64,000 bases of DNA from Pseudomonas aylmerensis (GTDB taxonomy: Bacteria; Pseudomonadota; Gammaproteobacteria; Pseudomonadales; Pseudomonadaceae). The stretch spans positions 1-64,000 of the forward strand of contig NZ_MAUE01000003.1 in assembly GCF_001702265.1 (NCBI RefSeq). Direction: 5' to 3'. The translations under genes were made by a program, and so were the position numbers. The notes below the pieces were generated by a model. The model did not search any database. It had not been told where the DNA came from and worked only from the letters and a program-made list of their open reading frames with translations. This document shows positions 36,593 through 45,848 of the stretch, in pieces (position 1 is the stretch's first letter; each line of letters opens with the position of its first letter).

Positions 36593-37134
36593 ACGCGGCC
36601 TCGAACCCTTTGTCGTACCAGCCATTCCACGGCAAACAACAGCCCCATCAGCCCGTAGGCGATCAGGCCGTTGTACAACGTCCACCAACTCAGCGGCGCC
36701 CACAGGGTGAGCGCGGCGGCGAGCAGGCCATTACACAGAAAAAACACACTCCACACCACGGTGACCTGGCGCGTATACACAATCGCGTGGGGGGGCAGCT
36801 GCGGGTCGGTCATGCGCGCCAGGCGCTCGACCATCGGCGGGCCATATTTCAGGCTCAGGCCGAACAGCGCGAGCATGAACGCGCTGACCAGGCTCGGGTA
36901 CCAGCGCAGCAGGTGCGGGTTGTCGAACCAGGCCAGCAACAGGCAAAACACGATCACGGCCACCGCCATCCAGCGGCTGCCGGGGCGCCGCGCACCGGTC
37001 AGCGCGCGCAACAGCCACAAACTGCCGAGCAGCAGGCCGAATTGCCACGGCGCGAAGTGCTCGGTGCCGTAATACACCGCAAAAGGGTACAGCAGCCCCG
37101 CCAGCAACAGGCCAAGGCCGATCAGCCGGCTCAT
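36589..37134 (-). CDS. Polytopic membrane protein of the polyene cluster (COG4648-like)
   Basis: The 181-residue protein has about five hydrophobic helices and no known catalytic motif. Small membrane proteins of this type are a constant part of aryl polyene clusters, between the ACP and ligase genes. Its role may be membrane anchoring or partner binding; this is an inference from position. It overlaps the ACP gene by 4 bases and the ligase by ATGA. Confidence 0.82.
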   Translation of the reverse strand: MSRLIGLGLLLAGLLYPFAVYYGTEHFAPWQFGLLLGSLWLLRALTGARRPGSRWMAVAVIVFCLLLAWFDNPHLLRWYPSLVSAFMLALFGLSLKYGPPMVERLARMTDPQLPPHAIVYTRQVTVVWSVFFLCNGLLAAALTLWAPLSWWTLYNGLIAYGLMGLLFAVEWLVRQRVRGRV

Positions 37135-37385
37135 GCGGCCGGCGTGACCAGACGGTACACCGCCTCTACCACGTCGTTGACGGTACGCACGGCCTTGAAC
37201 TCTTCGGCAGCGATCTTCTTGCCGGTCTGGCGCTTGATATGGTCGATCAGGTCGACGGCGTCGATGCTGTCGATCTCCAGGTCCTGGTACAGGTTGGCGT
37301 CAAGAGTGACGCGCTCAGGCGGCAGTTCAAACAGTTCCACCAAGGCATCGCGCAGGGTGTTGAAAATATCGTCACGAGTTTGCAT
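37131..37385 (-). CDS. Acyl carrier protein (second of pair)
   Basis: The 84-residue ACP has the phosphopantetheine site LEIDSIDAVDL with Ser40. It carries the polyene chain or starter as a thioester. Two ACPs with different sequences suggest separate tasks such as priming and elongation. Confidence 0.93.
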   Translation of the reverse strand: MQTRDDIFNTLRDALVELFELPPERVTLDANLYQDLEIDSIDAVDLIDHIKRQTGKKIAAEEFKAVRTVNDVVEAVYRLVTPAA

Positions 37386-37394
37386 GGTCCGGTC

Positions 37395-37664
37395 TCAAGC
37401 TGCCTGTCTGGCCGTGACGAACGCCGCGAGGCTCGCCACGTTGGTGAAGTGATTGCGGGTGTCCTTGGCGTCGGCATCGATTTTGATACCGTACTTTTTC
37501 TGGATCGCCAGGCCCAATTCCAGGGCGTCGACCGAATCCAGGCCCAGGCCTTCGCCGAACAGGGTTTGTTCGCTGCCGATGTCGTCGGCGCTGATGTCTT
37601 CCAGGCCCAGGGCCTCGATGATCAGCGTCTTTATGTCGTGCTCAAGGCGGTGTTGGTCGCTCAT
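37395..37664 (-). CDS. Acyl carrier protein (first of pair)
   Basis: The 89-residue ACP has the attachment site GLGLDSVDALEL with Ser44. It overlaps the acyltransferase gene by 23 bases and ends 9 bases before the second ACP start. It is clearly diverged from the second ACP. Confidence 0.93.
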   Translation of the reverse strand: MSDQHRLEHDIKTLIIEALGLEDISADDIGSEQTLFGEGLGLDSVDALELGLAIQKKYGIKIDADAKDTRNHFTNVASLAAFVTARQAA

Positions 37665-38454
37665 CTTCGGCGAGCTCCTTAATAAAATAGTGGTGCAGGT
37701 AATCGTTGAGCTTGCGTGAAGCCTGGGGCGCAGGCCCCAATGCCGCGAAGGCCTGTGGTTCTATATCGGCACCCACCCGCAAACTGAAGTGCACGCGGCA
37801 TTTTGGGATGCGATACCAGGGTTCGGCCTTGGTCAGGGTGGTGGGGCTGACCTTGATCACCACGGGGGTGATGATTGTCGCACCGCGCAGCGCAATGGCG
37901 GCGCCCCCGCGATGAAAGGCAGGCGCCGCGCCGGGTGTGGTGCGGGTGCCTTCCGGAAAGATGATCAGGGTTTGCCCGGCCTGCAGCGCGCCGGCGGCGG
38001 CATCGAGCATCTCGGCGCTGCCGTCGTTGCTGATATAACCCGCGTCGCGCACCGGTCCACGGGTGAACGGGTTTTGCCACAGGCTTTGCTTGACCACACA
38101 GTTGGCCTGGCGCACCAGGCCGATCAGGAACACCACATCGATCAGCGACGGGTGGTTGGCGATGATCATCTGGCCCGGGCGGCCGAGCTTTTCCGCGCCT
38201 TCGACACTGAAGGTCAGCACCCCGGCGCGTTGCATCAGGCGGATAAAGAACCAGAACAGCCAACTGATGGTGTGACGGGCGCGGCGCCGGTGTTGGGTGG
38301 CGTCGCCCGGCAGGCAGCTGAGCAGGGGGAACACCAGCAAACGCAGGCACAGCCCGCCGAAACCGAACAGCACGAAGCTGGCTGCGGTGGCGATCAGGCG
38401 CCAGTAGTAGGCGTCCCGGGGTTTGTCGGTCAAGGCTTGCGTTGCCAGTTCCAT
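37642..38454 (-). CDS. PlsC-like 1-acylglycerol-phosphate-type acyltransferase
   Basis: The 270-residue membrane-associated protein has an N-terminal helix (about 21-42), motif I NHPSLIDVVF and motif III FPEGTRTTPG. It probably transfers an acyl or polyenoyl chain from ACP to the lipid anchor of the aryl polyene. The ATG at 38454 (GGAAGA upstream) overlaps the end of the previous gene by 25 bases; the longer frame starts inside that gene. Confidence 0.87.
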   Translation of the reverse strand: MELATQALTDKPRDAYYWRLIATAASFVLFGFGGLCLRLLVFPLLSCLPGDATQHRRRARHTISWLFWFFIRLMQRAGVLTFSVEGAEKLGRPGQMIIANHPSLIDVVFLIGLVRQANCVVKQSLWQNPFTRGPVRDAGYISNDGSAEMLDAAAGALQAGQTLIIFPEGTRTTPGAAPAFHRGGAAIALRGATIITPVVIKVSPTTLTKAEPWYRIPKCRVHFSLRVGADIEPQAFAALGPAPQASRKLNDYLHHYFIKELAEDERPTPP

Positions 38455-39149
38455 ACGCGGTTCTTCCAGGCATGTTGGCAGGCGACCTGGTCGGTGAGCA
38501 GGGTGCGCAGCAGGTTCAGGGCGTGAGGCCACTGGGTTTGAGTGGGTTGGACAGTGCCGGGGCTGAGTTCCAACTGCCACTCGTCGCCGGGCGTCAGCAG
38601 CAGGCCGAGGGCGTAGGGAAAAGGCACGTCGTGGATCCAACTGGCGTAGGCCTCGGGCGGCTGTTCTTCGGTGATCACCAGCAAGACCGCCGAGGCGCCC
38701 TCGTTGAGTAGCGCGGCGGCTTCGAGCATGCCGTGCTCCAGGCCATCACCGGCGGCTGCCAGGGCGGTCATTTCGCTGGTTTCATTACGCAGGATCGACC
38801 ACAGGCCAATCACCGCGTTATGCACCGACAGGCTGAACTGGGTCGGCGACAGTGGCTGGTCGTTGGCCAGGTCAGTGAGGATATCGAGGGTGCGCGGGGT
38901 CTCGCCGTGCCGGGAAATAAACACCAGGGGCAAGTCCTGCAGGCCTTCGGCCAGTGGCCAGCCCACGCTGAAGGCCATGCGCGCCAAGCGGCTCAGGCGC
39001 CGGCGCTGCATGGCCGGCAGGAATGACACGTCGGGGCAGGCTTCGCTTTCGGGCAGCAACACCGGATTCCGGCACCAGGCGTGCCAGTCGTCCGCGCTCT
39101 CCAGGCCAGGGGCCCAGGCGCGCCATTGGGCGATGTTGAAAGTGATCAC
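38430..39149 (-). CDS. Beta-ketoacyl synthase-like chain-length factor
   Basis: The 239-residue protein resembles the short ketosynthase-like family (PF13723 type) that pairs with a full KS in aryl polyene synthases. It keeps the thiolase-like N-terminal half (LSPTQFSLSVHNAVIGLWSI region) but no SACTS-type nucleophile, so it should be non-catalytic and set chain length. It is the first gene of the cluster and begins with GTG. No strong ribosome-binding site is seen before it. Confidence 0.82.
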   Translation of the reverse strand: MITFNIAQWRAWAPGLESADDWHAWCRNPVLLPESEACPDVSFLPAMQRRRLSRLARMAFSVGWPLAEGLQDLPLVFISRHGETPRTLDILTDLANDQPLSPTQFSLSVHNAVIGLWSILRNETSEMTALAAAGDGLEHGMLEAAALLNEGASAVLLVITEEQPPEAYASWIHDVPFPYALGLLLTPGDEWQLELSPGTVQPTQTQWPHALNLLRTLLTDQVACQHAWKNRVWNWQRKP

Positions 39150-39235
39150 TGAGAAGATATCCCGCCCCTGCGGGCTTCCATGTGCGGCCGTTGGCCCCGA
39201 ATACCGGGACAGGGAGCAGTAGCCGAATGGCGCGC

Positions 39236-39264
39236 ATTATCCCGTTGCCGTGGGGTTCTAGCAA
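39236..39264 (-). promoter_or_regulatory. Probable sigma70 promoter of the aryl polyene operon
   Basis: On the minus strand TTGCTA (39264-39259), a 17-base spacer and GATAAT (39241-39236) match sigma70 elements in 4/6 and 5/6 positions. They lie about 87 bases before the first cluster gene. Confidence 0.6.
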
Positions 39265-39320
39265 ACTTTGGTAAAGATTTGTGCACAGCTGATTACAAAT
39301 TAGTGGAGGAGATTTACATA

Positions 39321-39431
39321 TTGTCGGTTACCGAAGGTCGGCTTGGTTGTCGGACCATTCCTGATTCTTCGTGTGTGACGTACTACATGCCGACTTTAAT
39401 GCAGCAGTGCATGGATGAACGAGGTAGCTAA
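39321..39431 (+). CDS. Possible 36-residue small protein ahead of parA
   Basis: TTG at 39321 follows GGAGGAG by nine bases and opens a 36-codon frame ending at 39431. The product reads SVTEGRLGCRTIPDSSC, then VTYYMPTLMQQCMDERGS, with three Cys. I recognise no family. The strong ribosome-binding site and the position 54 bases before parA argue for a real leader or small protein; the non-ATG start argues against. Confidence 0.4.
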   Translation: MSVTEGRLGCRTIPDSSCVTYYMPTLMQQCMDERGS

Positions 39432-39485
39432 CAGGCGCTTTTGCCCTCTACACTCGGACATTCATTGATACACGGAGGTTTTTCC

Positions 39486-40256
39486 ATGCGGCGTGTGGTG
39501 TTCAATCAGAAAGGCGGCGTTGGCAAGTCCAGCATCGCCTGCAACCTGGCGGCGGTCAGCGCCAGTGAAGGCTATCGAACCCTGTTGGTGGACCTCGATG
39601 CACAAGCCAACTCAACCCAGTACCTCACCGGGCTGACGGGCGACGATATCCCCATGGGGATCGCGGATTTTTTCAAGCAAACCCTGTCATCCGGGCCGTT
39701 TTCCAAGAAAAACCAGGTCGATATCTACGAAACGCCATTCGACAACCTGCACGTCATCACCGCGACTGCTGAACTGGCGGACCTGCAGCCCAAGCTCGAG
39801 GCCAAGCACAAGATCAACAAGCTGCGAAAGCTACTGGACGAATTGAGCGAAGATTACGACCGGATCTACCTGGATACCCCGCCGGCCCTGAATTTCTATG
39901 CGGTTTCGGCGCTGATTGCCGCCGATCGTGTGCTGATCCCTTTCGATTGCGACAGCTTCTCGCGCCAGGCGTTGTATGGACTGCTGGCGGAAATCGAAGA
40001 ATTGAAGGAAGACCACAACGAAGGCCTGGAAGTGGAAGGTATCGTGGTCAATCAGTTCCAGGCGCGGGCGAGCTTGCCGCAGCAGATGCTCGACGAGTTG
40101 ATCGCCGAAGGCCTGCCGGTGCTGCCGGTGTACCTGGCCAGCTCGGTGCGCATGCGCGAGTCGCACCAGGAGAGCAAGCCACTGATCCACTTGGACCCGC
40201 GGCACAAGCTGACGCAGCAATTTGTGGAGCTGCACAACCTGCTGGAAAACGCCTGA
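39486..40256 (+). CDS. ParA-family ATPase, orphan
   Basis: The 256-residue MinD/ParA-type ATPase has the deviant Walker A KGGVGKSS (9-16; signature Lys9), switch I DLDAQANS (about 36-43) and Walker B-like IYLDTPP. No parB or partition site is visible beside it, so it is not a plasmid partition locus. Such orphan ParA proteins often position a single protein cargo. The position matches the ParA-like gene near selO/trxC in P. aeruginosa (from memory). The ATG at 39486 is supported by GGAGG seven bases upstream. Confidence 0.88.
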   Translation: MRRVVFNQKGGVGKSSIACNLAAVSASEGYRTLLVDLDAQANSTQYLTGLTGDDIPMGIADFFKQTLSSGPFSKKNQVDIYETPFDNLHVITATAELADLQPKLEAKHKINKLRKLLDELSEDYDRIYLDTPPALNFYAVSALIAADRVLIPFDCDSFSRQALYGLLAEIEELKEDHNEGLEVEGIVVNQFQARASLPQQMLDELIAEGLPVLPVYLASSVRMRESHQESKPLIHLDPRHKLTQQFVELHNLLENA

Positions 40257-40296
40257 TCTGACAGGCAACGCTGACCTTAATGTGAAATGCAATCAG

Positions 40297-40383
40297 TGTG
40301 GGAGCTGGCTTGCCTGCGATGGCATCGCCTCGGTGTATCAGACAGACCGAATCGCCTGCATCGCAGGCAAGCCAGCTCCCACA
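40297..40383. repeat. BIME, class TGTGGGAGCTGGCTTGCCTG
   Basis: The palindrome TGTGGGAGCTGGCTTGCCTG...CAGGCAAGCCAGCTCCCACA with an inner GCGAT...ATCGC extension lies between convergent parA and trxC. It is nearly the same sequence as 47715-47801. Confidence 0.9.
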
Positions 40384-40411
40384 TTTGATAGGTGTTGTTC
40401 TCAGGGGGGAG

Positions 40412-40846
40412 TTATACGCCCTGGCTGCGTAACCACGCCATCAACTGCTGCAACGGAAACGCCCCACTCTGGCGCGCCACCTCGCGGCCGTTCTTGAACA
40501 GAATCAAACTCGGGATCGACCGAATCCCCAACTGCGCTGACAGTTGCTGATTGGCCTCGCTGTCCAGCTTGGCCAATCGGCACTTGCCCGCCAGCTGCCC
40601 AGCCGCTTGCTCAAACACCGGCGCGAACGACTTGCACGGCCCACACCATTCAGCCCAGACATCCACCAGCAACGGCAAATCGCCTTTGATCTGGCTGGTG
40701 TAGTCACCTTGTTTCAGCTCGAACGGCGTGTTCAGCAAAACCGGCTGCTTGCAGCGCCCGCATTTTGGCGCATCGCCCAGGCGTTCGCCGGGGATGCGGT
40801 TGAGGCCGTTGCAATGGGGGCACGGGATTACGAGAGGTTCGGACAT
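40412..40846 (-). CDS. trxC: Thioredoxin 2
   Basis: This 144-residue zinc-binding thioredoxin reduces disulfides in the cytoplasm. The N-terminal zinc ribbon uses Cys9, Cys12, Cys29 and Cys32; the thioredoxin domain has WCGPC (67-71) and the cis-Pro in SIPSL. TrxC is typically induced under oxidative stress (OxyR in E. coli), but no operator was identified here. Confidence 0.96.
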   Translation of the reverse strand: MSEPLVIPCPHCNGLNRIPGERLGDAPKCGRCKQPVLLNTPFELKQGDYTSQIKGDLPLLVDVWAEWCGPCKSFAPVFEQAAGQLAGKCRLAKLDSEANQQLSAQLGIRSIPSLILFKNGREVARQSGAFPLQQLMAWLRSQGV

Positions 40847-40906
40847 GGTGGGCTCCTGGAATGACCAATAGGTTCTATGTGGAGCCGGGGCAGATAGTTA
40901 TCAAGG

Positions 40907-40939
40907 TTGTAGTGAGCGGGACACGCCCGCTCACTACAA
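40907..40939 (-). terminator. Long hairpin after selO
   Basis: TTGTAGTGAGCGGG and CCCGCTCACTACAA form a perfect 14-bp stem with a 5-base loop, ten bases beyond the selO stop. The T-run is poor; it may be a REP-derived terminator. Confidence 0.6.
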
Positions 40940-40948
40940 TAGTAGCGC

Positions 40949-42460
<1,512 letters not shown>

Positions 42461-45400
42461 TTAGTCGAGTTTACCCGGCGGCGGTTCTTGCACGCCGCCG
42501 TCGTTGGCGGGTTTGGCCGGGGTGTCGACTTCGACGAGTTTGTATTCCTGGCCGTGGAGGTTCTTCAGGTAGACCTCCATCTGGCGGAACGAAATGTTGA
42601 TGTGCTCTTTCTTGAACTCGCGGTTGATGAAGCGGTTCACTTCGTCGATCACCGGGTTGCGGTCGCCCAGGTCGCGCACGTGCATGCGCAGTTCGTGGTC
42701 GAGGGTGCTTTCGCCGAAGTTGAGGAAGTACACGTGTGGCTCCGGCTCCTTGAGCACTCGCGGGTTCTCGCGGGCGGCCTTGAGCAGGAGTTCCTTCACG
42801 CGGTCCAGGTCGGAGCCGTAGTCCACGCCAAGCTTGAGGGTGACGCGGGTGATGGTGTCGGTCAGTGACCAGTTGATCAGTTGCCCGGTGATGAAGGTCT
42901 TGTTCGGGACAATGATGTCCTTGCGGTCGAAATCGGTGATGGTGGTGGCGCGGATGCGGATCTTGCTCACTGTGCCCGACAGGTTGCCGATGGTGATGGT
43001 GTCGCCGATCCGCACCGGGCGTTCGAACAGGATCATGATGCCAGAGATGAAGTTGGCGAAGATTTCCTGCATCCCGAAGCCCAATCCCACCGACAGCGCC
43101 GCGACCAGCCATTGCAACTTGTCCCAGCTCACGCCGAGGGTCGACAGGGTCGAGACAAAGCCGACGCCGGCAATCACATAGGACAGCAAGGTGGTGGTCG
43201 CGTACGCGCTGCCCTGGGCCAGGTCCAGCTTGGACAGCACCAGCACTTCCAGCAAGCCGGGCAGGTTGCGCGCCAGGGCGAAGGTGATGCCGACAATGAT
43301 CGACGCCCCCAGCAGGTCGCCGATGCTGATCGGCACCATGCTGATATTGGCGCCGGTGCCGCTGGTGTATTCGTAGAGCGTGACGTTGTCGAGGTAGGAG
43401 AACACGGTGATCAGGTCTTTCCAGACCCAATACAGCGCCGCGATAAAGCCGCCGAGCAAGGCCAGGCGGATCAGGCGCATGGATTGTTCGTTGACCTGCT
43501 CGATGTCCAGCGTCGGCTCTTCGATCACCGCCTCGCCGTCGCCGGCTTCCTTGGCGGCCTGGCGTTTGGCCAGGGCGCGTGCGTAAGCCAGTCTCCGCGC
43601 GGCGACACCCAGGCCGCGTACGAACGTGGCTTCGATCACCAACCAGAACATCAACAGGTACAGGGTGTTGATCAGCCGGTCGCTGAGTTTGAGCGCGGTG
43701 TAGTAGTAGCCGAACAGCACCGCGATAAACAGCGCGATGGGCAGGGCGGTGAATAGCAGGCCCACGGCTTTGCGAAACAGCGAGGCTTTTTCATGCGTCG
43801 GGCTGTTCAGCAACAGGCGCCCCAGCAGCCAGGCCATCAGTGCGTAGCACAGCAGCACCACGCCGATGCCCAGCACGTCGTCGGCCAATGCCGCCGGTTG
43901 ATGCTCGGCAATTGCCACCACCGCCACCAGGGCCAGCACCACCAGCCCGAGCTTGCGCACCCAGCCCTGGAGGAATTCGACCTGGGGTTTCTCCCAACGG
44001 AAGTGCAGCTCGGCCACGCCGCCCGGCGCGAGGATGCGGTAGGCGGTGTAGAACACCAGCCACGCCTGGGCGATCTGCAGCAAGGCTGCGCCGAGGTTGG
44101 CGTTTTGCCCACGGGCGTCAATCTGCAGCGCATACCCGCACAGCGCCAGGCCCAGGGCTACCGGCATCGCCAGCAGGATATTGATCAGGATGGCCTGCGG
44201 CGTGTGCCACTGGCTGTCGCGCTTGAAGTGACCGATGTCCAGGTGGACCTTGTTCAGGCGCTGGTACAGGGCTTTGCGGCGCCACAACAGCGCGCCGATC
44301 AACAGCAGCAGCGGCAGGAACAGCAGCGGACGCTGGGTCAGGCCGTCGTACAACTCGCTGACGCTGGAAGCCCAGGGCAGGGTGGTGACTTGCTTGCTCA
44401 GGTGCGCCGGTAAGGTTTCCAGCCACTCGGTGTCCAGCGGCTTGTTGCTGGGGATCCAGAACATTTGCTCATCCAGCGTCGCGCGCAGGGTGGTGGCGGT
44501 GCTGAGCAGTTGTTTCTGGTTCAGTTGCAGGGTGATGGATTCGTTCAGCAGCGCGCTCAGCTCACGGCTCAGGCGCTCCAGCAGGTCGCTGCGGGTGATC
44601 GCCAGCTCCAGCAGGGTGCGACGCAATTGTGGCGTGACGTCTTCCGGTGGCTGGTTGGCCAGCAGGTTGTCGACGTAGGTGCTCGGGGAGCTGATCAGCT
44701 CGCGCTGCTGGTTGACCTCGAACTGGTACAGGCGAATGTTGGCGATGTCATCGGCCAGGTCGCGGTCCACCGTCAGGCGCGGCAATGCCTGCTTCTGTTT
44801 GTAGAGAATCTTGGAGAGCAGCAGGCTGCCCTTGAGCACGTTGATCTGCTCGTCCAGCGCCGAATCGCTCTGGGTCACAGTGTCCAGTTGCTGCTTGGTC
44901 TGCAGGTTTTTCTGGGTCAGGTCGTTGAGGCGGTCGGTGCTTTTGAGCAGGTAGTCGGACAGTTTCAGGTTGGCCGCGCTCTCGGTGGCCAGCAGGCTGC
45001 TGCCGCCGGCCTTCTGCGCCTCGATGGACTGCTGGGTTACCGTCTGCTGGGACTGGGCCAGGCGTTTCTGGTTGATCAGGGTTTGCAGGTCCTGGATTTC
45101 CTGCTCCAGGCGCGCGGTTTTCTCCACCACCAGGTCGTGCTGGCTATTGCCCAGGTCTTGCAGTTGGCTGTTGCCGGCCAGTTCCTGGCGACGCAAAGGG
45201 ATCAGCGCATTCAGGGCGGCGAGTTCGGCGTTCAGTTGGTTGCGCTGGTCGCCGCTGATGGTTTTGCCATTGTCCTTGCCGGCCTTGAGGATCGCATTGA
45301 TCTGCTGGATGCGCGTCTGGCTGTTGCTGATTTCGGTCTGGGCGCGCTCGGGGCGGGTCTGGGCGGCAATGGTCAGGCTGTTGGCGTCGGCCAGCTCTTT

Positions 45401-45799
45401 TTGCAGGTCACCTTGCTGGGTGGTGCGCTGCACGAGCAGTTGTTCCAGCTGTGGCACCGGCAGGCTGGCGTAGCGCTGGGCGACCGGGATGACCTTGGTG
45501 GCCTTGAGCCGGGTCAGCTCACGCTGGTTGTCGGTGGTCTGGCGCGGGGCGTCCTCCAGCTGGCGCTTGAGGTCGATGAGGCGCTGCTCGTAATCCTGCT
45601 TGTTGCCCAGGTAATTCAGGGTCTGCTGCAGGATCGACTGCAACGCCTTCATGTCGGCGTCGGGCAGCTTGCGATCGGGCAGCTTGTCCAGGGATTGCTG
45701 GATGGCGTCGGCGCTGGGCGGATCGGCGGCGTGTACGCTGCCGACACAAAGGGTCAGGCCCAGCAGGGCAGTGGCGAGAAAAGTGCGCAGGATTGGCAT
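42461..45799 (-). CDS. MscK/KefA-type mechanosensitive channel
   Basis: The 1112-residue protein has a signal peptide (1-24, VHA-A), a long periplasmic coiled-coil domain (about 30-470), then about eleven membrane helices. The C-terminal MscS pore/beta/alpha-beta domain contains GFGMQEIFANFISGIMILFERP and the GDTITIGNLSGTVSKI segment. Size and architecture match E. coli MscK (about 1120 residues), a potassium-modulated channel that opens on membrane tension. The ATG at 45799 is chosen because it begins a good signal peptide; the frame upstream lies in the antiporter gene. Confidence 0.92.
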   Translation of the reverse strand: MPILRTFLATALLGLTLCVGSVHAADPPSADAIQQSLDKLPDRKLPDADMKALQSILQQTLNYLGNKQDYEQRLIDLKRQLEDAPRQTTDNQRELTRLKATKVIPVAQRYASLPVPQLEQLLVQRTTQQGDLQKELADANSLTIAAQTRPERAQTEISNSQTRIQQINAILKAGKDNGKTISGDQRNQLNAELAALNALIPLRRQELAGNSQLQDLGNSQHDLVVEKTARLEQEIQDLQTLINQKRLAQSQQTVTQQSIEAQKAGGSSLLATESAANLKLSDYLLKSTDRLNDLTQKNLQTKQQLDTVTQSDSALDEQINVLKGSLLLSKILYKQKQALPRLTVDRDLADDIANIRLYQFEVNQQRELISSPSTYVDNLLANQPPEDVTPQLRRTLLELAITRSDLLERLSRELSALLNESITLQLNQKQLLSTATTLRATLDEQMFWIPSNKPLDTEWLETLPAHLSKQVTTLPWASSVSELYDGLTQRPLLFLPLLLLIGALLWRRKALYQRLNKVHLDIGHFKRDSQWHTPQAILINILLAMPVALGLALCGYALQIDARGQNANLGAALLQIAQAWLVFYTAYRILAPGGVAELHFRWEKPQVEFLQGWVRKLGLVVLALVAVVAIAEHQPAALADDVLGIGVVLLCYALMAWLLGRLLLNSPTHEKASLFRKAVGLLFTALPIALFIAVLFGYYYTALKLSDRLINTLYLLMFWLVIEATFVRGLGVAARRLAYARALAKRQAAKEAGDGEAVIEEPTLDIEQVNEQSMRLIRLALLGGFIAALYWVWKDLITVFSYLDNVTLYEYTSGTGANISMVPISIGDLLGASIIVGITFALARNLPGLLEVLVLSKLDLAQGSAYATTTLLSYVIAGVGFVSTLSTLGVSWDKLQWLVAALSVGLGFGMQEIFANFISGIMILFERPVRIGDTITIGNLSGTVSKIRIRATTITDFDRKDIIVPNKTFITGQLINWSLTDTITRVTLKLGVDYGSDLDRVKELLLKAARENPRVLKEPEPHVYFLNFGESTLDHELRMHVRDLGDRNPVIDEVNRFINREFKKEHINISFRQMEVYLKNLHGQEYKLVEVDTPAKPANDGGVQEPPPGKLD

Positions 45800-45848
45800 A
45801 GAGACCGGTCGAGCAAGGTGAAGAATCGGGGCGTTGTCGCCCCGCAGT

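Noticed and set aside
39486..40256. ParA as part of a plasmid or integrative element partition system
   Set aside because: No parB, replication, integrase or conjugation genes are nearby and the flanking genes are ordinary chromosomal ones.
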